DNA of 42,610 nucleotides from Oscillochloris sp. (GCA_012032775.1 JAAUQO010000023.1:1-42610), one strand, 5' to 3'; counted from the stretch's first letter, positions 32,272 to 40,913 are shown. Notes: generated by a model not told the origin, from the letters alone. A program made the numbers and translations.

Positions 32272-33117
32272 TTATTTCCCTTCCTGGTGCTTAAACCAGC
32301 GAGTGATCAATGCGATAATCTCGTCGGCGCTCTCCTCGATCGAGTGATCGGTGAGATTCACCATCGCCCAGCCCTGCCGCCGGTATAGCCGCTTCGCCCA
32401 CTCAACCTCTTCTTCGGCAGCATTCATATCGGTGTAGCGTTGCCCGAGCGAGACACCGATACGCCGCTGCCGCCAGCGCCGCCGTGCCGTAATCTGCTCC
32501 GCATCGACGAACAGGCCGATCACGCGTCGGCGATCCAGTTGCAGCAACTCCTTCGGCGGCGGGATGTCTTTTACCAGTGGGATGTTCGCTACTTTCCAGC
32601 CCATCACCGCCAGGTACATGCTTAGCGGCGTTTTCCCGGATCGCGAAATACCCACCAGCACAATCTCGGCCTGGTCGAGATCAATCACGCCTGCCCCATC
32701 GTCGTGACGCATCGTGAATTCGATCGCCTCCAGCCGGTCGAAATGGGTCGCTCGGCGTTGGTGGTAAAGCCCCGGCTTTCCAACCGGATCTTTGCCGAAG
32801 GCCGTCGCTAGGCGCGATAAAACTGTGCCTACAAGATCAACCTCAACCACATTGTAGTCACGGGCCTGGCGCATCAGTTCGCGGCGTAACGCCGTTTCCA
32901 TCAGGGTGTGCAGAATCGTGCCGCCATTGGACGCCGCCTTTTGCACAACCTCGATCACTTGTTGTGATTCGCGGACATTCGGTACAATAATCACCGGCAC
33001 GTCGGTCTCTTCAAATTGTGAAAGCGCCAGGCGCGCGATCTGCTCGCCTACCGTTCCAATCCCGCCGGAGACCACATACACGGGCGCCGCCAGCGCAACC
33101 TCTTCGTCTGGACTCAT
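32272..33117 (-). CDS. Pyruvate,water/phosphate dikinase regulatory protein (DUF299 kinase-pyrophosphorylase)
   Basis: A 281-residue cytoplasmic protein of the DUF299 family, whose members switch PEP synthase or pyruvate phosphate dikinase off by ADP-dependent phosphorylation and on by phosphate-dependent dephosphorylation. Matching parts are YVVSGGIGTVGEQIARLAL, the P-loop VGISRSGKTPLSMYLA, GWKVANIPLV, and GLFVDAEQI..RR. Length is typical. AAGGAG at 33126-33131 supports the ATG. It would control the pyruvate-PEP branch point; whether PEP synthase or PPDK is the target cannot be told, as neither gene is in the window. Confidence 0.9.
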   Translation of the reverse strand: MSPDEEVALAAPVYVVSGGIGTVGEQIARLALSQFEETDVPVIIVPNVRESQQVIEVVQKAASNGGTILHTLMETALRRELMRQARDYNVVEVDLVGTVLSRLATAFGKDPVGKPGLYHQRRATHFDRLEAIEFTMRHDDGAGVIDLDQAEIVLVGISRSGKTPLSMYLAVMGWKVANIPLVKDIPPPKELLQLDRRRVIGLFVDAEQITARRRWRQRRIGVSLGQRYTDMNAAEEEVEWAKRLYRRQGWAMVNLTDHSIEESADEIIALITRWFKHQEGK

Positions 33118-33214
33118 CGGCTTTGCTCCTTATCGGAGAGGAAATCGTGGTTGATACCGTTGCCGGCTCACTAGCATCAACCAGAGACGTGATCACACTC
33201 AATCCCCAACCGGC

Positions 33215-33245
33215 TTGATCGTCGTGCATGCTCTGAATGTATAAT
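33215..33245 (+). promoter_or_regulatory. Possible promoter of the hydrolase-cNMP gene
   Basis: TTGATC at 33215-33220 and TATAAT at 33240-33245 with a 19-bp spacer. The -10 box is perfect, but the spacing is long. Confidence 0.45.
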
Positions 33246-33310
33246 ACCAGCGAAAGGTCTCTTAATCCTTGATCTTGTGTTCAAATTGATGTAACAGAAC
33301 TGAGGCGTGG

Positions 33311-34708
33311 ATGGCGACCTACACGATTGACGGGGTTCGGATCTATGCCCGTGAAGAAGGCCGCAAGAACGCTCAGTTGGCGGTGCTTATCCATGGCTGG
33401 AGTAGTTCATGGTATGCGCTCTCGCCGCTGATCGATCTGCTCAGCCGGCGCTTTCGGGTGTTGGCGGTAGATTTGCCCGGCTACGGCAATTCCGAACGCC
33501 TCCGCGAGCGTACCACCATCCCACGCTACGCCGATCTGCTCGCCGAGTTGATCCGTGAGCAGACGGAAAGCCCGGTGGTGCTGGTTGGGCATTCGATGGG
33601 CGGTATGACTAGTATCAACCTGGCCCTTCAGTATCCGCAACTGATCGAACGTATGGTGCTGCTTTGCCCAACGATCAGCGGGCATCTCAGCACCTACATC
33701 GAACTCTTCATTTCACCGATTACGATAATCGAGCGCTATCCGATCGCGGGGCGGATTGTGAGTGGTTTGGAACCGTATATGGTGCGCGTCACCGACCGTT
33801 TGATGCGCCCGGCCTCGTTTGCCGAACGCACCGGGATCACCCAGGCCGATTACGAGCGGCTGCGCGCCGATGCCCGCCGTCCTGGTCAGGGCCGGGTGCG
33901 GGCCGAGTGCTACTGGGCGATGCGCGAAAACGATCTGCGCGGGCGTTTGCATCAACTTGAAACCCCGGCTCTGGTGATCTGGGGTGCTGAAGATAATACG
34001 GTGCCGCTGCGCGATGCCGGTGTGGTGGCTGATGAGTGGCGCAACGTCGATCTGCGGATCATCCCAAAGGCCGGACACTGGCCCCAGTTCGAGGCGCCCG
34101 AGATTACTCGGCGCTACCTGGCTTCATACCTTGGTTTGCCGGTGATCACGACCAGCATCGAGGATTCGTCCAATCCCACCGAGGTTGTCAGTCGCGCGGC
34201 GGCGTTTCTTGCCAATTCCGATGTCGGCAACCGCCTGACGTTGCAACAGCGCACCCGTCTGGCTGCGCAGTGTCGGGTGCGGGTTTTCACAGCCGGTGAT
34301 CTGATCGCGGCCGTGAATGAGGAAAGCACCGATCTGATGGTGGTTCAGGATGGCTCGATCGAGGTGCTGTTCCCCGACGACAGTGAGATGCCCGGCGAGA
34401 GCCGGTTGTTACAGACGGTGCTGCCCGGCCAGATCACCGGCGAAATGTCGTTGCTCGACGGTGCCCGGCGTAGCGCCGAGTTGCGCGCCGGCCCCGATGG
34501 TGCTACCGTGTTGATCCTACGCCGTGATCGGTTGCTGGCTTTGCTTGAGGATGATCCGCAGCTCGGCAATCTGGTGGTCTGGAATATCGCCACGGCACTG
34601 GCATTACGGCTGCGATTGGCAAACTGGCAGCAACAGATGCTTGCCAACGAATTGCGGAGCGTACGCGCTTCCGATCCAACTTCCGGAGTTTCCTATGGCA
34701 ACGATTGA
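33311..34708 (+). CDS. Alpha/beta hydrolase fused to a cyclic-nucleotide-binding domain
   Basis: A 465-residue protein. Residues 1-280 are an alpha/beta hydrolase: oxyanion HGW motif (LIHGWSSSWYALSPL), nucleophile Ser95 in GHSMGG, acid Asp228 (WGAEDNTVP) and base His256 (KAGHWPQF). Residues about 300-445 form a CAP/cNMP-binding barrel with a well-kept phosphate-binding cassette, GEMSLLDGARRSAEL, including the Glu and Arg that contact cyclic nucleotides. No DNA-binding domain follows. The hydrolase may therefore be gated by cAMP or cGMP; this is inference. The hydrolase half is closely similar to the C-terminal domain of the minus-strand gene at 37047-39557. GAGG at 33302-33305 precedes the ATG. 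The stop overlaps the next gene by 14 nt. The substrate is unknown. Confidence 0.88.
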   Translation: MATYTIDGVRIYAREEGRKNAQLAVLIHGWSSSWYALSPLIDLLSRRFRVLAVDLPGYGNSERLRERTTIPRYADLLAELIREQTESPVVLVGHSMGGMTSINLALQYPQLIERMVLLCPTISGHLSTYIELFISPITIIERYPIAGRIVSGLEPYMVRVTDRLMRPASFAERTGITQADYERLRADARRPGQGRVRAECYWAMRENDLRGRLHQLETPALVIWGAEDNTVPLRDAGVVADEWRNVDLRIIPKAGHWPQFEAPEITRRYLASYLGLPVITTSIEDSSNPTEVVSRAAAFLANSDVGNRLTLQQRTRLAAQCRVRVFTAGDLIAAVNEESTDLMVVQDGSIEVLFPDDSEMPGESRLLQTVLPGQITGEMSLLDGARRSAELRAGPDGATVLILRRDRLLALLEDDPQLGNLVVWNIATALALRLRLANWQQQMLANELRSVRASDPTSGVSYGND

Positions 34709-35108
34709 ACACAATCAACCGACATTTAGCCGGGTCGCAACCCTGCTGAGTGGTGATGTAACGGCGTTTCTGGTGTTTGCCGCGATCGGCAGGCGCTCGC
34801 ATGGCGAGGCGGCCGGGCTTGCTGCGCTGGGCGAAGTGGCGCTTACTGCGGCGCCGTTTCTCGCCGCGTGGTTGTTGGCCTCGCCCTGGCTAGGCGCCTA
34901 CAACCCGCGTCGTACCGGCGCACCCGCGATGCTGCGGATCGTTGTGCTCGGCTGGCTCCTGGCACTGCCGATCGGCGCTGTCTTGCGGGCAGCGATTGTC
35001 GGGCGCTTCAGCCCGCCCTCGTTCTACATTGTGACGTTTCTGGCGGTTCTGGTGATCCTGGGCGCTTGGCGCACCACTTACGGCTGGCTTGAAGCGCGGC
35101 GGCGGTAG
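34695..35108 (+). CDS. DUF3054 family membrane protein
   Basis: A 137-residue protein with four predicted transmembrane helices and the DUF3054 pattern: GDVTAFLVFAAIGRRSHGE near the N terminus, then APFLAAWLLASPWLGAY, VVLGWLLALPIGAVLRAA and FYIVTFLAVLVILGAWRTTYGW. The role of this family is unknown. The ATG at 34695 with GGAG at 34685-34688 lies inside the end of the hydrolase-cNMP gene (14-nt overlap), so the two are co-translated. The longer open frame upstream (to 34524) overlaps coding sequence in another frame and is not used. Confidence 0.8.
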   Translation: MATIEHNQPTFSRVATLLSGDVTAFLVFAAIGRRSHGEAAGLAALGEVALTAAPFLAAWLLASPWLGAYNPRRTGAPAMLRIVVLGWLLALPIGAVLRAAIVGRFSPPSFYIVTFLAVLVILGAWRTTYGWLEARRR

Positions 35109-35145
35109 AGGCTGAGCAGGTTCAGCCCCACCGCCACATTTCTTT
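35101..35145. terminator. Composite terminator after DUF3054
   Basis: Nested stems GGCGGT/ACCGCC (35101-35106 with 35130-35135) and GGCTGA/TCAGCC (35110-35115 with 35122-35127) around the DUF3054 stop, followed by ACATTTCTTT. It sits between convergent genes and may serve both. Confidence 0.6.
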
Positions 35146-36880
35146 ACTGACAAATGAGCGCGGGAATGCGGCCCAGCCGCAGCACATCTTCCACCGCCGA
35201 GCCGATCATCAAGCCGCTGAGTTGATTCTTGCCGTAGCCGCCCATCACAATCAATTCGGCGCACGCCTCCTCGGCCGCCGCCAGAATCGCCGGCCCCGCT
35301 GAACCGTCGCCGCGCACAAATGCAATATCGGTGACACCGTGTTCCTGCAGGTACGCACGCGCCTGCAACCGCGGCCCCTCGATCCCGCGCCCATCCTCCG
35401 ATACCGTCAGCACGGTTACCGGATAGTGCCAACGTGCCGCCAGGTAGGTCGCCAGATACAGCGCTTCGTTCGATTTGGCGCTGCCGTCGTAGGCCAGCAA
35501 CAGCCGGGTAAGCTGATTGATCGGTTGCGGCACCGTCAGAACCGGGCGAATCGAGCTGCGGATCAACCCTGTCAGACTCGATGTCAGCCGAGCCAATGGG
35601 TTCGGGCCGGGCGGATGCCGGATCTGAATTGCCACCAGATCGGCCCAGCGACTGCGGTCGCGGATGCAGCGTGCCACCGGGCCGTCGTCGATCGCCATCT
35701 GGCCGGCTACGCCTGCTTCGGCGCAGCGCCGCGCGAACTCTTCCTGAACCGCTAATGCCTGCGGGGCGTTCCGCTGGGTCGCTGTCGGCACCACATGCAG
35801 ACCAAGCAGTTTCGCGCCTTCGCGTTGGGCAACCGCAAGCGATTGCTCAAGTGCCGCCCAACCGTCGGGTTGCCCGTTCACCGGCACCAGAATGTCGCGG
35901 AACAGCCATGTATCGCTGCGCAGGGGCTGTGCCTGGCGCCAGTTACCGGTTGGTGGGCCGCTGTCCAGATTGTCGGGGATCACCATCTCCAACATGTGCT
36001 CGCCGGTGCGGCGCACCTGATCCAGCGAGTCGCAGCCTTTGCGCTCGGCCAGATCGTCTGCCGCGCGATCGGTCGTTACATCCCAGCCAAGGTGCTCCTG
36101 TAACTCGGCGCGATGTTCAGCCAACCAGAGGTACAGATCCGCCTCGGTGCGGCCGGGAAACTCCCGTAGCAGCCCCCGCTCGCGGATCAACTGCGCGATC
36201 GGCAGATACACCGTATCGTACCAACTGACGGCGGCTTCTTCCGGTGGTACCGGCTGCTGCAACTCCAGGCCGCGATAATAGCCATGCACTTCGATATGCT
36301 CGCGTAGATTGGCGTACTGGCCTGGTGCAGTCAGCGCCATGTCACTTGTGGGGCGGCTCTCATCGAGTTTGGCCCACTCTAGAAATGCCGCCTGTTCGCC
36401 GCGCAGAATCAAGTCGTCGGCGTTGTCGGCGGGGGTGAGTGAGACGCGGGTGCGGAACGGTAACACATAGGCCTGGATCATCGTGGCGCCGTTCTGGCGC
36501 GCCACCGACACCCGATGGTTGCCGTCGGCCACAAAGTAGGCATCGCCGATCTGATACACTTCGATCGGCGGCAGCCCGCTGAAATCGTTGCTGGCCAGCA
36601 TAACCCGTGCCCAACGGCCTTCGTCGCTGTCCTGGCGCGGCAAAAAACCGCGCGTAAAATCGTGATACCGCCCGACACTCCCTACAATTGCGTCTAAGGG
36701 AATCTCACGTAGCTGGTGATCGGAGCTGGCGGTGGCTCGTAACCGGCGACGGATTTCCTCAAACGGCAATAGATCAGCCGAATGCCCGCGTATGCGCGCC
36801 AACAGGCGTTCGATATCAGCCTGACGGCGCAGGCGGCGAAAATCGGCCACCGCCGCCGCAAGCTGACTCATTTGCGTCAT
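35144..36880 (-). CDS. ParB-like domain fused to two universal stress domains
   Basis: A 578-residue cytoplasmic protein. After a helical N terminus, residues about 58-150 look like a ParB/sulfiredoxin-type nuclease-like domain (LREIPLDAIVGSVGR and the motif VADGNHRVSVAR). A middle region (about 190-310) contains FPGRTEADLYLWLAEHRAEL, seen in DUF4032-like proteins. Two universal-stress-protein domains follow (about 328-445 and 450-578); the second has the ATP-binding pattern GGYGKNQLSGLMIGSAVEDV. The start MTQMSQL at 36880 is supported by AAAGGGG with 5 nt spacing; the longer frame to 37099 runs through hairpins. It may be an ATP-sensing regulator; the target of the ParB-like part is unknown. 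Confidence 0.82.
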   Translation of the reverse strand: MTQMSQLAAAVADFRRLRRQADIERLLARIRGHSADLLPFEEIRRRLRATASSDHQLREIPLDAIVGSVGRYHDFTRGFLPRQDSDEGRWARVMLASNDFSGLPPIEVYQIGDAYFVADGNHRVSVARQNGATMIQAYVLPFRTRVSLTPADNADDLILRGEQAAFLEWAKLDESRPTSDMALTAPGQYANLREHIEVHGYYRGLELQQPVPPEEAAVSWYDTVYLPIAQLIRERGLLREFPGRTEADLYLWLAEHRAELQEHLGWDVTTDRAADDLAERKGCDSLDQVRRTGEHMLEMVIPDNLDSGPPTGNWRQAQPLRSDTWLFRDILVPVNGQPDGWAALEQSLAVAQREGAKLLGLHVVPTATQRNAPQALAVQEEFARRCAEAGVAGQMAIDDGPVARCIRDRSRWADLVAIQIRHPPGPNPLARLTSSLTGLIRSSIRPVLTVPQPINQLTRLLLAYDGSAKSNEALYLATYLAARWHYPVTVLTVSEDGRGIEGPRLQARAYLQEHGVTDIAFVRGDGSAGPAILAAAEEACAELIVMGGYGKNQLSGLMIGSAVEDVLRLGRIPALICQ

Positions 36881-36890
36881 AGTTTCCCCT

Positions 36891-36927
36891 TTTTTCGTTT
36901 TGCCGGTTGTGCCGCCAAAACGAAAAA
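36891..36927 (-). promoter_or_regulatory. AU-rich hairpin against the Shine-Dalgarno sequence of the ParB-USP gene
   Basis: TTTTTCGTTTTG (36891-36902) and CAAAACGAAAAA (36916-36927) form a perfect 12-bp stem with a 13-nt loop. On the minus-strand mRNA the 3' arm ends next to AAGGGG. An AU-rich stem touching the ribosome site is typical of thermosensor-like or translational control elements; this is inference. Confidence 0.45.
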
Positions 36928-37006
36928 CCGATCTTCGCTGCAACCCTTTCGGAAAAGTATAGCATGGGCCTCTGCCCTGAGGGCGGACGCGGGGCCGAAT
37001 CCACTG

Positions 37007-37040
37007 TGAGGTTCGGCGCACTGACGTGCGCCAAACCTCA
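37007..37040 (-). terminator. Hairpin after the sensory hydrolase gene
   Basis: A 14-bp stem with one mismatch (37007-37020 with 37027-37040) and a 6-nt loop, 6 nt downstream of the stop at 37047 on the minus strand. No T-tract follows, so termination would be partial or factor-assisted. Confidence 0.55.
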
Positions 37041-37046
37041 CAAGGA

Positions 37047-39557
37047 TTAGAATCCGGCTCGCAGGAGTTTGAGCGGGGTGCTGAGGAAGCCGCGTACATA
37101 GCGACTGGTTAAGTCGGGGGTTTCGAATTGCGGCCAATGGCCTGCTTTGGGGATCACACGCAACTCGGCCTGCGGCCATTCATCGGCCACCACACTTGCG
37201 TCGCGTAGCGGCACGGTGTTGTCCTCCATGCCCCACACTACCAGCGACGGGATGCTGATTGCGCCGAGCCGCCCGCGCAGGTCGTTCGCCTGCATGGCAC
37301 TGTAGCACTCGGCTCGTACTCGGCCCTGGCCGGGGCGGCGGGCATCGGCGCGCAGCCGCTCGTAATCGGCCTGATTGATCCCGGTGCGCTCGGCAAACGA
37401 GGCCGGACGCATCAAGCGGTCGGTGACGCGCATCATATACGGTTCCAAACCACTCACAATCCGCCCGGCAATCCGTGATCGTTCCAGGAGCGTGATCGGC
37501 GAGATAAAGGTCTTGATCCAGAACGACAGGTTCCCGCTAATCGTTGGACAGAGCAAGACCATACGCTCGACCAGTTCCGGATGGCGTAGCGCCATGGTCA
37601 GGCTGATCATACCGCCCATCGAATGCCCGATCAGCACCGCCGGTTGCTCCGGACTCAGTTGCCGAATCAAATTGGATAGCAGATCGGCGTAATCAGGGAT
37701 GGTGGTGCGATTCGGCAAGCGCGGCGAGTCGCCGTAACCCGGCAGATCGACCGCCACACAGCGGTAACGATCGCGCAATGTCGTCATCAGCGGCGAGAGC
37801 GCATACCATGAACTGCTCCAACCATGCAGCAGCAACAAGAGCCGGCGCCGCTCGTTTCCCTGCATCCGCACGACAATCCGCTGGTCGCCGACCATCACCT
37901 CGGCTCGCTCCGGACCGCCGCTGCTGCGTCGTGTTGCTGGAAGCGCTTGCTCAGTCGCTTCGGCGCCGGCCTCGTTCGCGCTCCGCAACTGTCGCGACTT
38001 CTCCTGAATCTGCTGGAAAAACGGCGTATTCGTGATCGAAGCGACTTCGCGCTCCTTGCGGGCCTGATCGACTTCGATCTGGAGATCGGCGATCTCTTCG
38101 CGCAGTTGTTGTTCACGGGCGTAGGCCGAGAGTGCCGCCGCCGCCAGGGCGCCCAGCGACTCCAACATCTGTTCGGCGATCTCATCAAACGGGATTACCT
38201 CGCCGGCTTCATTATGTGCGTTCAACAGTTGCAACACACCGATCACCCGGTCTAGCCCGTCCTTGAGCGGCAAGGTCAGCAGCGAGGTGGTTTTGTAGCC
38301 GGTTCGATGATCGAAGTCACGCGTGCCGGAGAAGTCGAAGCCCTCGGCATGATAGGCATCGGCGATATTGATCGTCTTGCCGTCGAGGGTAACGTGGGTC
38401 ACCACATAGGTGTGTAACGGCGCGCCACTATGCTCATCGTAAAGCCGCAGCGGGGGGAAGGGAATATCTTTCCCGCTTGCGCCGCCCATGGCAATATTCA
38501 ATGTTCGGTTACGCACGATCACAAAGCGCAGGCGTTGATCTTCAGTTTTCAGGTAGAGCGTGCCGCCATCGGCGCGACAGAGATTCTGCGCCTCGACCAC
38601 GATCCGCTCTAACAGCGCATTGAAATCCTTCTCGACCGAAAGCGCCACCCCGATCGGGATAACGACATGGAGCAGATCATCGGCCCGCCGGCGCTCTTGT
38701 TCGATCCGCTTGAGATAGGCGACTTCCAGATCACGCAGGTGCTTCTTGAACAGACATGCGCTGATACGTGCTTTCAGCAGCACCGGATCGAATGGCTTCG
38801 GCAGATAATCGTCGGCGCCCAGTTCCACGGCGCGCACCACACTCGCCATATCGTCGAGTGCCGAAAGCACAATCACCGGAATGCGCCTCAACTCCGTATC
38901 GGAACGCATCTCCTGCAACACGGCATAGCCGTCCATCACCGGCATCATCAGATCGAGCAATACCAGATCGAAGGATGCGCTCCGCAAGCGATCAAGCGCC
39001 TGCCGGCCATCACCGGCCGTGGTTACCGGATACCCCAGGCGTTCCAGGCGGCGCACCAGCATCTCGCGGTTGAGTTCATTATCGTCAACCAACAGCAGGT
39101 GCCCGCTCTCACTTCCGTCGATCATTGTCAGAGGCGATTCCGGTTCGTATTCCGCTTCAACTTCGATGCTGCGCGGAAGGCTTGCGGTAAGCTCGTCGAG
39201 GCGTGTCGCCGCCTGAACAATTTTCTCCAGATCGGCGGCTCGTTCGGCGTCGCCCGCGAGCAATGCCTGTTGGCGTACCACGCTGATAGTTGTGATCGTA
39301 GCCGCGATATGTGGGGTAACCTGCTGATGAAGTTGTTGCAGCGCCTGGATACCGTTGTGTTCGCTGCCGTTTAGTCCGGTTTGAATCGCCTGCAGCATTG
39401 CATGACCGTATTGCACGGCCAGATTCAGGGCGTTGCGGTCGGCTTCCGCAGTTGACTCATCTTCGAGCAGCATTTCACTGTACCCGATAATATGATTTAC
39501 CGGCGTACGTAATTCGTGACGTAGAAGCTGAAGGGTCGGCGCGTGTTCCGTATCCAT
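37047..39557 (-). CDS. HisKA-like, receiver, GAF and alpha/beta hydrolase fusion
   Basis: An 836-residue protein. Residues 8-75 resemble a histidine-kinase dimerisation helix with His14 (LLRHELRTPVNHIIGYSE), but no ATPase domain follows. Residues about 152-270 are a receiver with Asp158/Asp159, phospho-acceptor Asp202 (LLDLMMPVMDG) and Lys254. A GAF domain (about 300-478, GYKTTSLLTLPL and DRVIGVLQLLNA) resembles those before cyclase domains. A coiled coil (480-525) leads to an alpha/beta hydrolase (about 553-836) with HGWSSSWY, Ser646 in GHSMGG, WGMEDNTVP and AGHWPQF. In this layout an output cyclase is replaced by a hydrolase. The start at 39557 (MDTEHAPT) is favoured over 39623 by AGGA at 39563-39566 and homology. 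The substrate is unknown. Confidence 0.88.
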   Translation of the reverse strand: MDTEHAPTLQLLRHELRTPVNHIIGYSEMLLEDESTAEADRNALNLAVQYGHAMLQAIQTGLNGSEHNGIQALQQLHQQVTPHIAATITTISVVRQQALLAGDAERAADLEKIVQAATRLDELTASLPRSIEVEAEYEPESPLTMIDGSESGHLLLVDDNELNREMLVRRLERLGYPVTTAGDGRQALDRLRSASFDLVLLDLMMPVMDGYAVLQEMRSDTELRRIPVIVLSALDDMASVVRAVELGADDYLPKPFDPVLLKARISACLFKKHLRDLEVAYLKRIEQERRRADDLLHVVIPIGVALSVEKDFNALLERIVVEAQNLCRADGGTLYLKTEDQRLRFVIVRNRTLNIAMGGASGKDIPFPPLRLYDEHSGAPLHTYVVTHVTLDGKTINIADAYHAEGFDFSGTRDFDHRTGYKTTSLLTLPLKDGLDRVIGVLQLLNAHNEAGEVIPFDEIAEQMLESLGALAAAALSAYAREQQLREEIADLQIEVDQARKEREVASITNTPFFQQIQEKSRQLRSANEAGAEATEQALPATRRSSGGPERAEVMVGDQRIVVRMQGNERRRLLLLLHGWSSSWYALSPLMTTLRDRYRCVAVDLPGYGDSPRLPNRTTIPDYADLLSNLIRQLSPEQPAVLIGHSMGGMISLTMALRHPELVERMVLLCPTISGNLSFWIKTFISPITLLERSRIAGRIVSGLEPYMMRVTDRLMRPASFAERTGINQADYERLRADARRPGQGRVRAECYSAMQANDLRGRLGAISIPSLVVWGMEDNTVPLRDASVVADEWPQAELRVIPKAGHWPQFETPDLTSRYVRGFLSTPLKLLRAGF

Positions 39558-39821
39558 AGCCCATCCTGTCCCGGTTGATATGAGCGTGCGGGCCGGTATA
39601 GGATAAACGCCGGTTGTTACCATCTATAGCATAGTCGCGCGGTATCCCACCCTGAAACGGAATATTCGCGCGGGCTGCCCTATGGAACCCACGGAACAAA
39701 TACACGATTTATCTTCGGGTAGGACTTACAAGCTATGGTTCTCTCAGGGAAGGTAGGGTAAACTGGTAATAATCTGTGCAAAAGATGAACAATTTATGTT
39801 AGTCCGTGTGAGGAGCGCGCA

Positions 39822-40913
39822 ATGGATATTTCACTCTACCGAACCATCCCGCCCGAGGCCGGTAATGCTGTTTTTGTGAACAGCGTGTCGTTGATGAATG
39901 TGATCAGCCATGAGATCGAGGATGTGGTGATTAACAATCAGCTGCCGGTGGATTTCTATGCCGGGTTCCAGCGGTTCTCGTTCTTCTTGCGGCAGGTGCC
40001 GCGCTATCGCAAATTGGCGGCTGTCTGTCGGCGCATTTATGTGTGGGGAGTGCCCGATGTCGATCCGCCGGCGATTCCCGGCATCGAATATATCCCGCTT
40101 GCCCCAGATGCGGAACTGGCCCGCGAATGGTTTCTTGTGGTTGATACCCCGCAGTTTTATACGGCGCTTCTTACCCGCGAGGAGAGCTTCGGCCTGGATC
40201 TGCCGAAAGACGCCCGTCGTTTTCGTGGGATCTGGACGTACGAGCCGGAGCTGGTTGGCCGGGCCTATTTGCTGATCTCGCAGATCCTCGGCCGAAATTT
40301 CGCCCCCCACAACCAACGCCTCTATGAGCACCAGAATCGTTATATTGTCGAGATCTCCAATCGCCTGGTGAAGCGCCAGGATCTTGTTGATCAGGCGGTA
40401 CGACGGGTAACCCTGTTGCAACATGGCATTGCCGCCGGATCCTCGCCGCTGCTGGTGCTCGATGCGATGCGTTCGGTGATCGGCGCCAGCGAATCGGCTG
40501 CGGCGATCCTGGGCATGGCGGTTCCCACCGTGGTCGGTCAGTCGATCGAGCAGCTTGCCGGTGGCGTGCTTGCCGATCTGGATCTGTCTGATCCCGCCGC
40601 CCGCAAGCAGTTTCTCTCGGCCGATCGCGCTGTCATCGATGTGCATCCACTGCCGATCACCAACAAGTATGGCGATGTGATCGGCTATGTGATTGTGATG
40701 CGCGGCGAATATGCGCCGGTGATTCTGGCGCCGGAAAACGGCGTCGATCGCCAGATGTTGCAGCGCTATCTAGCCGGCGTTAACCAGCTCTTAACCATGA
40801 TGCCATCATTGGTTAGTCGGCCTGAAGTGCAACTACGGGCCATCAATCAGATTCAGCGCATGCTTGATGAATTGGGCGATCGAACCCAACTTCCGTCCGG
40901 TCGCGTAAGTTAA
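39822..40913 (+). CDS. DICT-domain sensory protein with PAS-like C terminus
   Basis: A 363-residue cytoplasmic protein. Residues about 1-165 match the DICT sensory domain, found in cyanobacterial and Chloroflexota signalling proteins (FQRFSFFLRQVPRYRKLAAVC, RIYVWGVPDVDPPAI, EWFLVVDTPQFYTALLTRE). A helical linker (EHQNRYIVEISNRLVKRQDL) precedes a PAS-like domain (about 205-300, PLLVLDAMRSVIGASESAAAILG, DVIGYVIVMRGEY), and the last 60 residues are helical. There is no kinase, cyclase or DNA-binding output, so it must act through a partner. GAGGAG at 39810-39815 with 6 nt spacing sets the ATG. A second DICT protein follows 490 nt downstream. Confidence 0.82.
   Translation: MDISLYRTIPPEAGNAVFVNSVSLMNVISHEIEDVVINNQLPVDFYAGFQRFSFFLRQVPRYRKLAAVCRRIYVWGVPDVDPPAIPGIEYIPLAPDAELAREWFLVVDTPQFYTALLTREESFGLDLPKDARRFRGIWTYEPELVGRAYLLISQILGRNFAPHNQRLYEHQNRYIVEISNRLVKRQDLVDQAVRRVTLLQHGIAAGSSPLLVLDAMRSVIGASESAAAILGMAVPTVVGQSIEQLAGGVLADLDLSDPAARKQFLSADRAVIDVHPLPITNKYGDVIGYVIVMRGEYAPVILAPENGVDRQMLQRYLAGVNQLLTMMPSLVSRPEVQLRAINQIQRMLDELGDRTQLPSGRVS

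Noticed and set aside
35581-36228. 215-codon plus-strand frame opposite the ParB-USP gene
   Set aside because: Composition is Arg/Pro/Ser/Cys-rich as in an out-of-frame reading, and it has no start signal; the minus-strand protein is well supported.
36881-37099. N-terminal extension of the ParB-USP protein
   Set aside because: It would translate two hairpins and the end of the upstream gene; the ATG at 36880 has a good ribosome site.
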